NCBI RefSeq assembly: GCF_033110285.1
Contig: NZ_CP136995.1
Coordinates: forward strand, 1,860,001 to 1,924,000
Length of the DNA stretch: 64,000 bases
Direction of reading: 5' to 3'
Source of the DNA: Ottowia sp. SB7-C50
GTDB taxonomy: Bacteria; Pseudomonadota; Gammaproteobacteria; Burkholderiales; Burkholderiaceae_C
Of this stretch, positions 46,892 through 56,638 are shown piece after piece. Within the stretch, counting starts at the first letter, position 1. Each line of letters opens with the position of its first letter. The translations under genes were made by a program, and so were the position numbers. The notes under the pieces were generated by a model, which was not told the DNA's origin, ran no database searches, and was given only the letters and a program-made list of their open reading frames with translations.

Positions 46892-49098
46892 TCAGTCTGG
46901 GCGGCGCCCCCGCAGCCGGCGCAGGCCCAGGGCCAGCACGCCAGGGGCCAGCAGCCACCACGGGCCCACCGGCACCGAGACCGGAGGGCTCACCTTCACG
47001 GTAGCGATGGCCTCCGAGCAGCTGGGCGGATCGGTAGCAGGCACCGAGCAGATTTTGTACGGATAGGCGTACGAGCCCACTGGCGTGTCGGGCTTGACCG
47101 TGATGGTTCCGTCCGCATTCATCACGATGCCCGGATTGGGAGACGTGCCGGGGGTCAGCGTGGCGTTGGTGTCCGGGCCAGTCAGCACCACCGGCTGGCC
47201 ACTCATCGTGTCATTGGCCAGCACCGAAGGCGTGGTGCCGCCGGCGCCGTTTGTCACGTAGGGCATAGCGTCGTCGACCGCCAAAGGCGTGGGGGCCACC
47301 ACGATGGTGGCCGTGGCGGTGGCGCAACTGGCGGGGTCGGTCGCTGGCACCGAGCAGATGGTGTACGGGTAGCTGTACGTGCCCGGGGTGGTGCCGGGTG
47401 CGATGGTGACCACGCCGGTCGTGGGATCCATCTTGATGGAGCCGGCCGTGGGCGTGGGGGCCGTTCCGGGCGTGAAGGTGGCGTTGGTGCCCAGCACCAC
47501 CGACTGGCCACTCATCGTGTCATTGGCCAGCACCGACGGCGTGGTGCCGCCGGCCGCCGACGGCACGGCCGGTGGCGTGTCGTTGACGGCCTTGGGCGTG
47601 GGGGCGACGACGACCGTCGCTGTGGCGGTTGCACAGGCGGGGGCGTCGTTGCCGGCACGGCGCACAAGGTGTAGGGGTACGAGTAGGTGCCGGGCGCCGT
47701 ATTGGCGGCCACTGTGATCGTGCCGTCCGAATTCATCGTCAGGCCGGTCACCGGCGAAGTGCCGGGTGTCAGGGTGGCGTTGCCGTTGGCGCCCAGGACG
47801 GCGGCCACGTCGCCCTTGCCATCGCCCAGGTTGACTTTGTCGTTGGCCAGCACGGACGCCGTCGTGGCGCCCGCTGCCGACGGGATGGGACCGTACGAGT
47901 CGTTGGCGGGAATGGCGCCCTCCACCACCACCGTGGCGGTGGCGGTGGCACACGATTCCGGCGTGGTCGCCAGCTTGCTGCACACCTTGTAGGGGATGGT
48001 GTAGGTACCGGGGGCCGTGTTGGCGGCAATGGTGATGGTGCCGTCGGCGTTCAGCGTCAGGCCCGTGGGCGGCGTGCCGGTGGGTGTGACAGTCGAATTG
48101 GTGCCGGTGGCGGGAGCCCCGCCCATCGTGTCGTTGCCTAGCACCGAAGCGGTCGTGGCGCCGGAGGTGGGCACGCGGTACAAGTCGTCCTTCGCAACGG
48201 GGCCGCTGCGGACGCCGAAGCCGATCCACTCGTTGAAGGTTTCGCCGACCCGAGTGGTCAAGTTGCTATCTCCCTTCATGTTGCCGGTGTAGGTGACCCT
48301 GACGGTGGTTGCGTTGACAAAGTCGAACCGGTAGCGGGAGCCGTCGTAAGTCGTGCCCGAAACATTGGTACTGGCGTTGTAGGCCGCCAGAGACTGAACC
48401 TTGTCGCCCGAAAAGATGGAAGTCGGCGCGGAAAGTGCGGTGTTGGCGCCTGGAAGGGGGCTGGCCTTGTCCAGCGTTGGCGTATTCGAATCGAACGTGC
48501 GAATCTGCGGCGTTGAGGTATCGGCGACGTTCGAGGGGTTTTGGCTGTGCAACTTCACCGCCGGGTTGGCGGCCAGCACGCCACTGGCGCCGGGGGCGTA
48601 TTCAAACTGAATGGTGGCGACTTCACTGTTTCCCACGGGGCTGCTGCCCTGCACCACCTCGATCGTCAACGGGCCGCTGTTGGGCGCTGGGCTCAACGTG
48701 AGGGTGTAAACGAACTTGTCCGGGCTGTCTTTGCAATAGGTCAGCGTGGAGTGCTTCACGGATTCACAGACACTGTTTCTTGCAGTGATGCCGTTTGCGC
48801 CCGTCTCGAATGAGGGCCCGGTCGGTGACCCACCCGCCGCTGTGATGTAGCCGGTGGAACTGTCCCGCGTCAATGTGAAACTTCCGGTATCGCCGAGAGG
48901 CGTGGTGTAGGCTCCACTGACCGTCTCGGTGACTGACCCACTGGGCACCGAGCTCGGCGACGTGATCGTGAACGTCCCCGATCCGCTGATCGCAAACGCC
49001 GACATCGCCACGAGCTGCAGCCCCGCAGCGACCACCACCGACCGAAGGCGCTGTGGCAATGGGCGGGCCCAGGACGGATTTTTTGCGTTCAAAGACAT
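46892..49098 (-). CDS. Secreted repeat-domain surface protein with C-terminal sorting-type tail (frameshifted)
   Basis: About 735 aa after correction. A signal peptide (SVVVAAGLQLVAMSAFA, ending about residue 38) is followed by a Ser/Thr-rich N-terminal domain of about 280 residues. Four tandem units of about 95 aa then follow, each with a core like TTPSVLANDTMSGQPVV, then GTYSYPYTICSVPATDPASC and TATVVVAPTPKAVND. The C-terminus is a hydrophobic helix followed by Arg-rich residues (GPWWLLAPGVLALGLRRLRG), resembling IPTL/PEP-CTERM-type sorting tails. The frame breaks at 47640-47644 (five G); six would join units 2 and 3. A cell-surface or matrix adhesin is likely, but no binding function is visible. 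Confidence 0.8.
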
Positions 49099-49312
49099 CG
49101 TGCGTTCCTCAACGGGCGACTTACCCAAAAAGCAGGTCGCGTGGAGCATACCTCCAGTTCAGTATCCAATGATGGTGACATAGCCACCAGGGTGGCAAAA
49201 TTCGTGATCGGCTTCACGGCCCGACGCAGAATGTCGTGCCACCGCAACGCGCCCTGGCCGGATGAGCCCAGGCGCCGCCGGACATCCCGCCCCCTGTAAA
49301 CTGCCCGGCCAT

Positions 49313-49861
49313 ATGAAGCTGCTGCTGGATTTCCTGCCCCTGGTGCTGTTCTTCGGTGCCTACAAGATGTATGGCATTTACGTGGGCACGGCCGTGCTGA
49401 TGGCGGCCACGGTGGCGCAGATGGCCATCATCTACGCCATCGACAAGAAGCTGACGACCATGCACAAGGCCACGCTGGCCTTGATCCTGATCTTTGGCGG
49501 GCTGACGCTGTTTCTGCAGGACGAGCGCTTCATCAAGTGGAAGCCGACCGTGCTCTACACCGCCATGGCGGTCGCGCTGGCGGTGGCGCTGTGGGTGTAC
49601 CGCAAGAACTTCCTCAAGATGATGCTGGGCAGCCAGCTGGCCCTCCCCGACCCGGTGTGGAACCGGCTGACCGCTGCCTGGGTGCTGTACTGCCTGTTCA
49701 TGGCCGCCATCAACGGCTACGTGGCGGCGTTTTTCTCGACCGACGCCTGGGCCAACTTCAAGCTGTGGGGCTATGTGTTTCCGCTGGCGTTCATCGTCGG
49801 CCAGGGCATTTACGTGGCGCGCCATCTCAGTGACGAAGCGCCGGCGGAGAAGACCGAATGA
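49313..49861 (+). CDS. yciB: Inner membrane-spanning protein YciB (septation protein A family)
   Basis: 182 aa, five membrane segments starting [19 protein letters not shown]. Typical stretches are [37 protein letters not shown] and FWNR-like [15 protein letters not shown]. YciB affects cell envelope integrity and division in enterobacteria. Start ATG 49313 is preferred to an ATG 17 codons upstream. The stop overlaps bolA by ATGA. Confidence 0.94.
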   Translation: MKLLLDFLPLVLFFGAYKMYGIYVGTAVLMAATVAQMAIIYAIDKKLTTMHKATLALILIFGGLTLFLQDERFIKWKPTVLYTAMAVALAVALWVYRKNFLKMMLGSQLALPDPVWNRLTAAWVLYCLFMAAINGYVAAFFSTDAWANFKLWGYVFPLAFIVGQGIYVARHLSDEAPAEKTE

Positions 49862-50133
49862 CCACCCTGCCCCTGGCCGACCGCATGGCCGCGCGCCTAC
49901 GCGAACAGCTGCAGCCCACCCAGCTGGAGGTGCTGGACGAAAGCTGGCAGCACGAAGGCCATGCCGGCGCCAACGGCACCGGCTTCGGCACGCATTTCCG
50001 CGTGCGCATCGCCTCGCCGCAATTCGACGGCCGCCCGCGCGTGGCGCGGCACCGCATGGTGTACGCCGCGCTGCAGGACTTCATCGACCGCGATGGCGTG
50101 CACGCGCTGGCGATAGAAGCGACATCCGCCTGA
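49858..50133 (+). CDS. BolA family protein
   Basis: 91 aa with the BolA/KH-like fold. Conserved stretches are [16 protein letters not shown] and [15 protein letters not shown], with the His used for Fe-S binding next to monothiol glutaredoxins. It is encoded directly behind yciB with a four-base overlap. It could be BolA or the IbaG/YrbA type; the RHRMVYAAL motif is shared. The yciB-bolA-ppiC order is conserved in Burkholderiales. Confidence 0.92.
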   Translation: MTTLPLADRMAARLREQLQPTQLEVLDESWQHEGHAGANGTGFGTHFRVRIASPQFDGRPRVARHRMVYAALQDFIDRDGVHALAIEATSA

Positions 50134-50319
50134 GCGGCTGATGCGGCTTATCCGCAGGGGCGGCCACGCCCGCGGCCGGCACGGGTCCGTCTGCGGCGTT
50201 CAGCAACTTGGCCTGCGCCGCCGCCGACCCTGCCTTGCCAAGACGCGATAATTGCTTTTTTTTGCGCCGCGCCGCGGCATCTTCCCCTCCCGCCAGGGAG
50301 TCTCCCGAGGTCTCATCAC

Positions 50320-51138
50320 ATGAACAAGTCCCTTCTGGCCGCCACCACCGCGGCCCTGCTGGCGGGTGCGCTGGCGCTGCCCGCTGCCGCGCAGAACGTC
50401 GCCATCGTCAACGGCAAGCCGGTGCCCAAGGCGCGGCTGGACGCGCTGGCGCAGCAGATCAAGGCGCAGGCCGCCCGCACCGGCCAGCCCGTGCCGCCCG
50501 AAATGGACAAGCAGCTGCGCGAGGAAGTGATCGCGCGCGAAATCTTCATGCAGGAAGCGCAACGCCGCGGCCTGGAAGCCTCGCCGGACTTCCGCGCCAA
50601 GATGGACCTGGCGCGCCAGAGCGTGCTGATCAACGAGCTGTTTGCCGACTTTCAGGCCAAGAACACCGTGACCGACGCCGAAGCCAAGGCCGAATACGAC
50701 CGCGTGGTGGGCAGCCAGGCGCCGCAGGCCGGCGCCAAGGAATTCAAGGCGCGCCACATCCTGGTCGAGAAGGAAGACGAGGCCAAGGCCATCATCGCCC
50801 AGATCAAGAAAGGCGCCAAGTTTGAGGACATCGCCAAGAAGCAGTCCAAGGACCCGGGCTCTGGCGCGCAGGGCGGCGACCTGGGCTGGGCCAACCCGCA
50901 AGGCTACGTGCCCGAGTTTGCCGACGCGCTGAAGAAGCTGGACAAGGGCCAGATGACCGACGCGCCCGTCAAGTCGCAGTTCGGCTGGCACGTGATCCGC
51001 GTTGACGACGTGCGCGACGCCAAGGGCCCCGAGTTGCCGCCGTTCGAGCAGGTCAAGCCGCAGATCGTGCAGCAGATGCAGCAGGAGAAGCTGGTGAAGT
51101 ACCAGGAAGAGCTGCGCGCCAAGGCCAAGGTGCAGTAA
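50320..51138 (+). CDS. Periplasmic parvulin-type peptidyl-prolyl isomerase
   Basis: 272 aa. A signal peptide (residues 1-24, ending AAA) is followed by a SurA-like helical N-domain (REEVIAREIFMQEAQRRG). The parvulin domain spans residues 140-240: ARHILVEKEDEAKAII, PGSGAQGGDLGW, VPEFADALKKL and FGWHVIRVDDV. A Lys/Glu/Gln-rich tail ends the protein. It folds outer-membrane or secreted proteins by proline isomerisation. A hairpin with five T follows the stop. Confidence 0.93.
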   Translation: MNKSLLAATTAALLAGALALPAAAQNVAIVNGKPVPKARLDALAQQIKAQAARTGQPVPPEMDKQLREEVIAREIFMQEAQRRGLEASPDFRAKMDLARQSVLINELFADFQAKNTVTDAEAKAEYDRVVGSQAPQAGAKEFKARHILVEKEDEAKAIIAQIKKGAKFEDIAKKQSKDPGSGAQGGDLGWANPQGYVPEFADALKKLDKGQMTDAPVKSQFGWHVIRVDDVRDAKGPELPPFEQVKPQIVQQMQQEKLVKYQEELRAKAKVQ

Positions 51139-51165
51139 GCGCACCGGGCGACCGATGCATCCAAG

Positions 51166-51190
51166 GGGCAGCCGTCGCGCTGCCCTTTTT
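51166..51190 (+). terminator. Intrinsic terminator of the yciB-bolA-ppiC unit
   Basis: GGGCAG (51166-51171) and CTGCCC (51180-51185) with an 8-nt loop, followed by five T (51186-51190). Confidence 0.8.
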
Positions 51191-51193
51191 CAT

Positions 51194-51246
51194 TTGCTAT
51201 CGTAAAAGTAGCTGGCTGCGCTCGTCTGGCAAGCGCTGGCGGCGGA
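51194..51246 (+). repeat. Family A repeat (intergenic)
   Basis: TCGTAAAAGTAGCTGGC is followed by TGCGCTCGTCTGGCAAGCGC and GGCGGC. It lies between the ppiC terminator and the DUF1624 gene. Confidence 0.65.
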
Positions 51247-51254
51247 TTTTTGCC

Positions 51255-52055
51255 TCAAGCCGCGCGCCACGCCCCCCACGCCATCAGCGCGCCGATCAGC
51301 ACCGGCTGGTGCAGCATGTAGTAGCTCAGGCTCCAGCGCCCCAGCGGCGCGATGGCACGGGCCAGCGGCCCCGGCGCGCGTGCCATGCGGGCCGCCCAGC
51401 GCGGCCACTGCATCAGGCCGACGCCCAGCCACATCACGCCCAGCCAGGGCAACAGCGGCACGTAGTCTTCGGTGACGGGCTTGCGCGTCACCACGCCGAT
51501 CCAGTTGAGCCAGCGGCTGTCCAACGCGGCCGCCCACCCGGCCGGGGCCTGCGTGCGCAGCCACTCGCCCGCCAGCGGCGCGGCGGCCATCAGCAGCGCG
51601 GCGCCCACCCAGGGCACGGCGCCGCGCAGCCAGCCGCGCACCAGCAGCCAGCGCGTGATCAGCAGCATGGCCGCCATGCCATGCAGCACGCCAAAGCTGA
51701 TCCAGCTGCGCGGAAACATCAGCGCCGACGACGCCGACACCAGCAGCGCACACGCGGCCACCTGCCCCCAGCGGCGCCAGAAGCGCGGCCAGCTTTGCCC
51801 CTGCTGCACCGCCAGCGCCTGCCCCATGCCCGCGCACAGCAGAAACAGGCTGACGATGCCGGTGCGCTGCCAGGTCCATACCGGGTCGGTGTAGAAGTTC
51901 TGGCGGATGTGGCCGAAGTGGGTGAGGTCGAACGCGAAGTGGTAGGCCGTCATCCACAGCATGGCGGCGCCGCGCAGCGCGTCGACGCCGAAAAAGCGGT
52001 GCGATGGCGTGACCATGTCGGACAAGGGGCGCCGCCCTTCGTAGGCTTGGCGCAT
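51255..52055 (-). CDS. DUF1624 / heparan-alpha-glucosaminide N-acetyltransferase-like membrane protein
   Basis: 266 aa with seven or more membrane segments. It opens with the family signature RFFGVDALRGAAMLWMTAYH at residues about 18-37, followed by FDLTHFG. YVPLLPWLGVMWLGVGL and WSLSYYMLHQPVLIG are the C-terminal family stretches. The fold is an acyltransferase type that moves an acetyl or acyl group across the membrane. The acceptor is unknown. ATG 52055 is chosen; ATG 52016 (MVTPSHRF) is also possible. It is divergent from the AsmA gene. Confidence 0.88.
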   Translation of the reverse strand: MRQAYEGRRPLSDMVTPSHRFFGVDALRGAAMLWMTAYHFAFDLTHFGHIRQNFYTDPVWTWQRTGIVSLFLLCAGMGQALAVQQGQSWPRFWRRWGQVAACALLVSASSALMFPRSWISFGVLHGMAAMLLITRWLLVRGWLRGAVPWVGAALLMAAAPLAGEWLRTQAPAGWAAALDSRWLNWIGVVTRKPVTEDYVPLLPWLGVMWLGVGLMQWPRWAARMARAPGPLARAIAPLGRWSLSYYMLHQPVLIGALMAWGAWRAA

Positions 52056-52167
52056 GACGCTGTAGGAAGAAGGCGATAGCGGCGATCTTAGCGACCGCAG
52101 CACGCCGCGCGTGGCTAGCATCACTGACGTCTGCCGGCCAATCCGCCGGCCGGCGACGCTGTACGTC

Positions 52168-54303
52168 ATGAGCCTGAGCCCGTCCCCATCCACCCGCCCG
52201 CCCCGCCGCGCCCTGCTGCGCTGGGGCTTGGGGCTGGTCGCGGCGCTGCTGGTGGTGCTGGGCGCCGCGCTGGCGTGGCTGACCTGGAACGACTGGAACC
52301 GCTCGCGCGCATGGGTGTCGCAGCAGGTGTCGCAGGCCATCGGGCGCGACTTCGAGATCCGCGGCCCGCTCGACATCGACTGGCAGTGGCCGCAGCAGAT
52401 GGAAACCGGCTGGCGCCGCTGGATCCCGACGCCGCTGGTCAATGCCGACGACGTGCTGATCGGCAACCCGCCCGACTTTCCGGCCAAGGGGCCGCACTTC
52501 GCCCACATCGGGCGCGCGTCGGCCGACATTGCGCTGCTGCCGCTGCTGGCGCGCCGCATCGACATCCGCAGCGTGGCCTTGACCGAGCCCGACGTGCGGC
52601 TGGAGCGTGCCGACAAGGAACGCAACAACTGGACCTTCGACTTCCGCCGCCAGCCGGCCGACGCACGCGGCCGCTGGGACGTGACGCTGGGCCGGCTGCT
52701 GCTGGACGAAGGCCATCTCGGCTTCGAAGACTTTGTGCGCCAGCTCAGCGTGTCCAGCACGGTCGAAACGCTGGCGCCGGACGCCACCGAAAACGGCCGC
52801 TACGGCGTGGGCTTTCAGTTCTCGGGCTGGCACGGCAAGGCCGAGGTGCGCGGCAATGGCAAGGCCGGCTCGCTGCTGTCGCTGTCTGAAGAGCAGCTCG
52901 ACTTTCCGCTGAAGTTCGACGCCCGCGCCGGCCGCCTGGGCGCCGCCGCCGAAGGCCACATCGCCAACCCGCGCCACCTGTCGGGCGTGGACTTCCAGGT
53001 CACGCTGCGCGGCGGCAGCCTGGCCGACCTGTATCCGCTGACCGGCATCGTGCTGCCCGACACGCCGCCGTTCAACACCCGCGGCCAGTTGGTCGGCACG
53101 CTCAAGCCCGACGCCTCGGTGTGGGACTACCGCGACTTCACCGGCACCGTGGGCAAGACCGATCTGGCTGGCGACGTGACCTACACGTCGCGCCAGCCGC
53201 GCCCGCTGCTCAAGGGTACGATGCGGTCCAGGCTGCTGCGGCTGGAAGACCTGGGCCCGGTGGTGGGTGCAAAGTCCAACAACCCGGAACGCAGGCAGCG
53301 ACCCGGCAAGGTGCTGCCCGACGACCCGTTCGACACCAGCCGCTGGAACAAGATGGATCTGGACCTGCAGTACACCGGCCAGCGCATCGAGCGCCCGCAG
53401 GCCGTGCCGCTGGACAGCCTGAAAGTCCACGCCTTCATGGAAGACGGGGTGCTGAAGCTGGCACCGCTCGAATTCGGCGTGGCAAAGGGCCGATTCAAGA
53501 CGCAGGTGCTGATGAATTCGCGCGTCAAGCCGATGCAGGTGTCGGTGCGCGGCGATGTGCGCGACCTGCATCTGTCGTCGCTGTTTCCCAAGATCGAACT
53601 GATGAAGAAGAGCCTGGGCGACGTCGATGGCGGCATTGCGCTGGATGGGCGCGGCAATTCGGTGTCGCAGATCCTGGCGTCGGCCAACGGCGAGGCGCGG
53701 CTGTACGTGCGCGAAGGCACCATGAGCCAGCTGCTGCTGGACATGGCGGGCCTGAACCTGGGCAGCGTCGTCGTCACCCGCCTGTTCGGCGCCGACAAGG
53801 AAGTGCGCCTGCGCTGCGCCATTGCCGACGTGCCGATCCGCGGTGGCGTGGCCCACATGCAGAACGTGAAGATCAACACCGAAGAAGCGCTGATCGACAT
53901 CACCGGCACCGCCGACATGCGCAGCGAGCAGTTCGACATCGACGTCAACCCGAAGGCGTACGACCTGAAGTTCTTCTCGCTGCGCACACCGCTGGAAGTG
54001 CGCGGCCCGTTCATCAAGCCGCATGTGGGCGTACAGGCCGGCCCGCTGATCGTGCGCGCTGCCGCCGCGGTGGCGGCGCTCGCGGCCGCACCGGGCGCGC
54101 TGGTGCTGGTGCCCATCACCGTGCCGGGCGCCGAAGACAACGCCAATTGCGCTCCGCTGATGGCCAAGGCCGGGCAGCCCCCGAAGGCCGGCGTGCCAAC
54201 GCTATCGGCCCCGGCCAGCGAAGCCGGCCCGTCCGGACGGAAACCGCCGACGCAGATGCCGGCAGCCGGCGAATTCTCGGGGGGTCAGCCCCAGCGCCGA
54301 TAA
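52168..54303 (+). CDS. AsmA family protein
   Basis: 711 aa. One N-terminal membrane anchor (LGLVAALLVVLGAALAWL, residues 20-38) is followed by the AsmA signature DFEIRGPLDIDW near residue 65. A long beta-rich periplasmic body follows, with DFRRQPADARGRWDV, VKPMQVSVRGDVRDLHLSSL and DIDVNPKAYDL near the end. AsmA-like proteins are thought to be bridge-shaped and to carry phospholipid to the outer membrane. The C-terminal 70 residues are Pro/Ala-rich and probably disordered. Start ATG 52168 places the anchor at the N-terminus. Confidence 0.92.
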   Translation: MSLSPSPSTRPPRRALLRWGLGLVAALLVVLGAALAWLTWNDWNRSRAWVSQQVSQAIGRDFEIRGPLDIDWQWPQQMETGWRRWIPTPLVNADDVLIGNPPDFPAKGPHFAHIGRASADIALLPLLARRIDIRSVALTEPDVRLERADKERNNWTFDFRRQPADARGRWDVTLGRLLLDEGHLGFEDFVRQLSVSSTVETLAPDATENGRYGVGFQFSGWHGKAEVRGNGKAGSLLSLSEEQLDFPLKFDARAGRLGAAAEGHIANPRHLSGVDFQVTLRGGSLADLYPLTGIVLPDTPPFNTRGQLVGTLKPDASVWDYRDFTGTVGKTDLAGDVTYTSRQPRPLLKGTMRSRLLRLEDLGPVVGAKSNNPERRQRPGKVLPDDPFDTSRWNKMDLDLQYTGQRIERPQAVPLDSLKVHAFMEDGVLKLAPLEFGVAKGRFKTQVLMNSRVKPMQVSVRGDVRDLHLSSLFPKIELMKKSLGDVDGGIALDGRGNSVSQILASANGEARLYVREGTMSQLLLDMAGLNLGSVVVTRLFGADKEVRLRCAIADVPIRGGVAHMQNVKINTEEALIDITGTADMRSEQFDIDVNPKAYDLKFFSLRTPLEVRGPFIKPHVGVQAGPLIVRAAAAVAALAAAPGALVLVPITVPGAEDNANCAPLMAKAGQPPKAGVPTLSAPASEAGPSGRKPPTQMPAAGEFSGGQPQRR

Positions 54304-54345
54304 GCGCCCGCTCCCTCTGGCAACCGGTTGGGGCGAGCGCCTGCG

Positions 54346-54402
54346 ACAAGCTATATAAACCATAGCTGTCACCGCAAGCCAGACAAGCGCCGAAGGCGGA
54401 TT
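54346..54402 (+). repeat. Family A repeat (intergenic)
   Basis: ACCATAGCTGTCACC is followed by GCAAGCCAGACAAGCGCC and a GGCGG end. It lies 18 bp before the rlhA start. Confidence 0.6.
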
Positions 54403-54419
54403 TGAACGATAATCCGCCC

Positions 54420-56408
54420 ATGCCCCTGCCCCACCAGCTTGAACTGCTCAGCCCCGCGCGCGACGCCGACATTGGCATCGAGGCGGTGAACCACGGCGCC
54501 GACGCCGTCTACATTGGCGGCCCGGGCTTTGGCGCGCGCGCCAGCGCCGACAACAGCGTGGCCGACATCGAGCGCCTGGCGCGCCACGCGCACCGCTACG
54601 ACGCACGCATCTTCGTCACGCTCAACACCATCCTGCGCGACGACGAACTGGAACCTGCGCGCCGTCTGGCCTGGCAGGTGTACGAAGCCGGCGCCGACGC
54701 GCTGATCATCCAGGACATGGGGCTGCTGCAGCTTGACCTGCCGCCCATCCAGCTGCACGCCAGCACGCAGACCGACATCCGCACGCCCGAAAAGGCGCGC
54801 TTCCTGCAGGACGCGGGCCTGTCGCAGATCGTGCTGGCGCGCGAGCTGGACCTGGGCGAGATCGCCGCCATCCGCGACGCGCTGGACCCGGCGCGCTGCA
54901 GCATCGAATTCTTCATCCACGGCGCGCTGTGCGTGGCCTACAGCGGCCAGTGCTACATCAGCCACGCCCACACCGGCCGCAGCGCCAACCGGGGCGACTG
55001 CAGCCAGGCCTGCCGCCTGCCCTACCAGGTGCTGGACGCGCAGGGCCGCTTTGTCGCGCACGACGCGCACGTGCTGTCGATGAAGGACAACAACCAGTCG
55101 CTCAACCTGGCGCCGCTCATCGACGCCGGGGTGCGCAGCTTCAAGATCGAGGGCCGCTACAAGGACATGGGCTATGTGAAAAACATCACCGCCCATTACC
55201 GGCGGCTGTTCGACGCCATTCTGGACGCGCGGCCCGAGCTGGCGCGCGCCAGTTCAGGCCGCTGCACCTTCAGCTTCACGCCCGACCCGCAGCAGAACTT
55301 CAACCGCGAATTCACCGATTACTTCGTCAACGGCCGTAAGGACGACATCGGCGCCTTCGACACACCGAAGAACCCCGGCCAGCCGGTCGGCTTCGTCACC
55401 CGCGTGGCGGCCGACCATTTCGACCTGATGGCCGACGACCCCGCGCTGGTGCTGCAGAACGGCGATGGCCTGTGCTACTGGGACGCGCAGAAGGCGCTGG
55501 TCGGTGCGCAGACCAACCGCGTCGAGGCGCTGGGGGACGGGGCGTGGCGCGTGTTCCCCAAGGACCCGATGGGCGCATTGCATGACCTGCGCAAGGGCAC
55601 CGTGGTCAACCGCAACCGCCGCATGGACTGGACGCGCACGCTGGACAAGAAATCCGCCGACCGGCGCATCGGCGTGTGGCTGAAGCTGTCCGAAACGGCC
55701 GACGGCCTTCAGCTGGCCGCCACCGATGAAGATGGACACACGGCGTCAGCGCAGGTGCAGCTGTCGCACAATGCTCCCAAGGATGTAGCAGGCAGCAACG
55801 CCAAACTGCGCGAATCGCTGGCCAGGCTGGGTGAAACGCTGTTCACGCCGATCGAGATTGCGCTGGATCTGCCGCGCCCCTGGTTCGTGCCCGCCAGCGT
55901 GGCCAACGCGCTGCGGCGCGACGCCATCGCCGCGCTCGAAGCCGCCCGCGCCGCGGCGTGGCAGCGCCTGCCGCGCGCCGTGCCGGTCGAGCCGCCAGCG
56001 CCCTACCCCGAGGATTCGCTCTCGTATCTGGCAAACGTGTTCAACCACGCCGCACGCGACTTCTACGCCCGGCACGGCGTGAAGGTGATCGACGCCGCCT
56101 ACGAAAGCCACGAGGAAGAAGGCGAAGTCAGCCTGATGATCACCAAGCACTGCGTGCGCTACTCACTGAGCCTGTGCCCCAAGCAGGCCAAGGGCGTGAT
56201 TGGCGTCAAGGGCACCGTCAAGGCCGAACCTTTGCAACTGATCAACGGCAAGGAAAGGCTCACCCTGCGCTTCGACTGCAAGCCATGCGAGATGCACGTC
56301 ATGGGCAAGATCAAGCGCGGCGTGCTGCAAGCCGGCGCGCGCGACGCCGCCGAGCACGCGCTGCGCTTTTACCGGCGGCAACCGGTGACGCAGGCCATGA
56401 CCGATTGA
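54420..56408 (+). CDS. rlhA: 23S rRNA cytidine hydroxylase RlhA-like (peptidase U32 family)
   Basis: 662 aa, close in length to E. coli RlhA (formerly YdcP, about 650-670 aa), longer than TrhP/YegQ. Conserved parts in order: LELLSPARDADIGIEAVNHG, VYIGGPGFGARAS, FVTLNTILRDDELEPARRL, EFFIHGALCVAYSGQCYIS, GRSANRGDCSQACRLPY and FKIEGRYKDMGYVKNITAHY. DCKPCEMHVMGKIK is near the end. The Cys in the GQCYIS/DCSQACR/KPCEM segments probably hold an Fe-S cluster. The enzyme hydroxylates C2501 of 23S rRNA using prephenate. ATG 54420 is the first good start. Confidence 0.92.
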   Translation: MPLPHQLELLSPARDADIGIEAVNHGADAVYIGGPGFGARASADNSVADIERLARHAHRYDARIFVTLNTILRDDELEPARRLAWQVYEAGADALIIQDMGLLQLDLPPIQLHASTQTDIRTPEKARFLQDAGLSQIVLARELDLGEIAAIRDALDPARCSIEFFIHGALCVAYSGQCYISHAHTGRSANRGDCSQACRLPYQVLDAQGRFVAHDAHVLSMKDNNQSLNLAPLIDAGVRSFKIEGRYKDMGYVKNITAHYRRLFDAILDARPELARASSGRCTFSFTPDPQQNFNREFTDYFVNGRKDDIGAFDTPKNPGQPVGFVTRVAADHFDLMADDPALVLQNGDGLCYWDAQKALVGAQTNRVEALGDGAWRVFPKDPMGALHDLRKGTVVNRNRRMDWTRTLDKKSADRRIGVWLKLSETADGLQLAATDEDGHTASAQVQLSHNAPKDVAGSNAKLRESLARLGETLFTPIEIALDLPRPWFVPASVANALRRDAIAALEAARAAAWQRLPRAVPVEPPAPYPEDSLSYLANVFNHAARDFYARHGVKVIDAAYESHEEEGEVSLMITKHCVRYSLSLCPKQAKGVIGVKGTVKAEPLQLINGKERLTLRFDCKPCEMHVMGKIKRGVLQAGARDAAEHALRFYRRQPVTQAMTD

Positions 56409-56410
56409 AA

Positions 56411-56456
56411 TGGCCGCTGGCGTGCGCCACCATGGCGCGAGCAGCTATCATTTTTG
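56411..56456 (-). repeat. Family A repeat (intergenic)
   Basis: In reverse orientation AAAAATGATAGCTGC is followed by TCGCGCC and GGCGCACGCCAGCGG. It begins three bases after the rlhA stop. Confidence 0.65.
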
Positions 56457-56465
56457 GATCAACCC

Positions 56466-56586
56466 AACAGCCGGACGCAGAGGACGCAGAGATTTCGCAG
56501 AGGACGCAGAAAAACCAGAGAGAACATTTTCGGGCTGTTTCTTTTGCGTCCTTCGCGAACCCTTTGCGTCCTTCGCGTCCGGTTTT
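56466..56586. repeat. Family B 120-bp palindromic repeat, copy 3 (arms differ)
   Basis: The left arm uses GGACGCAGAG units and the right arm uses GCGTCCTTCGCG units, as in copy 4, so the arms no longer match exactly. Ends ACAGCCGGACGC and GCGTCCGG are kept. It lies between rlhA and the stress-protein gene. Confidence 0.82.
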
Positions 56587-56638
56587 CGGTTGCCTCTCAA
56601 GTTCGCCATCGTTCTGAACCCAAGCTTTGAAAGACCCC

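Noticed and set aside
46892..49098. Tandem units of the surface protein gene as a CRISPR-like array
   Set aside because: Units are about 285 bp, coding and diverged; there are no short identical repeats with unique spacers.
51190..54024. A 944-aa leftward frame across the AsmA gene
   Set aside because: Antisense to AsmA with no domains; the sense strand has a complete AsmA protein.
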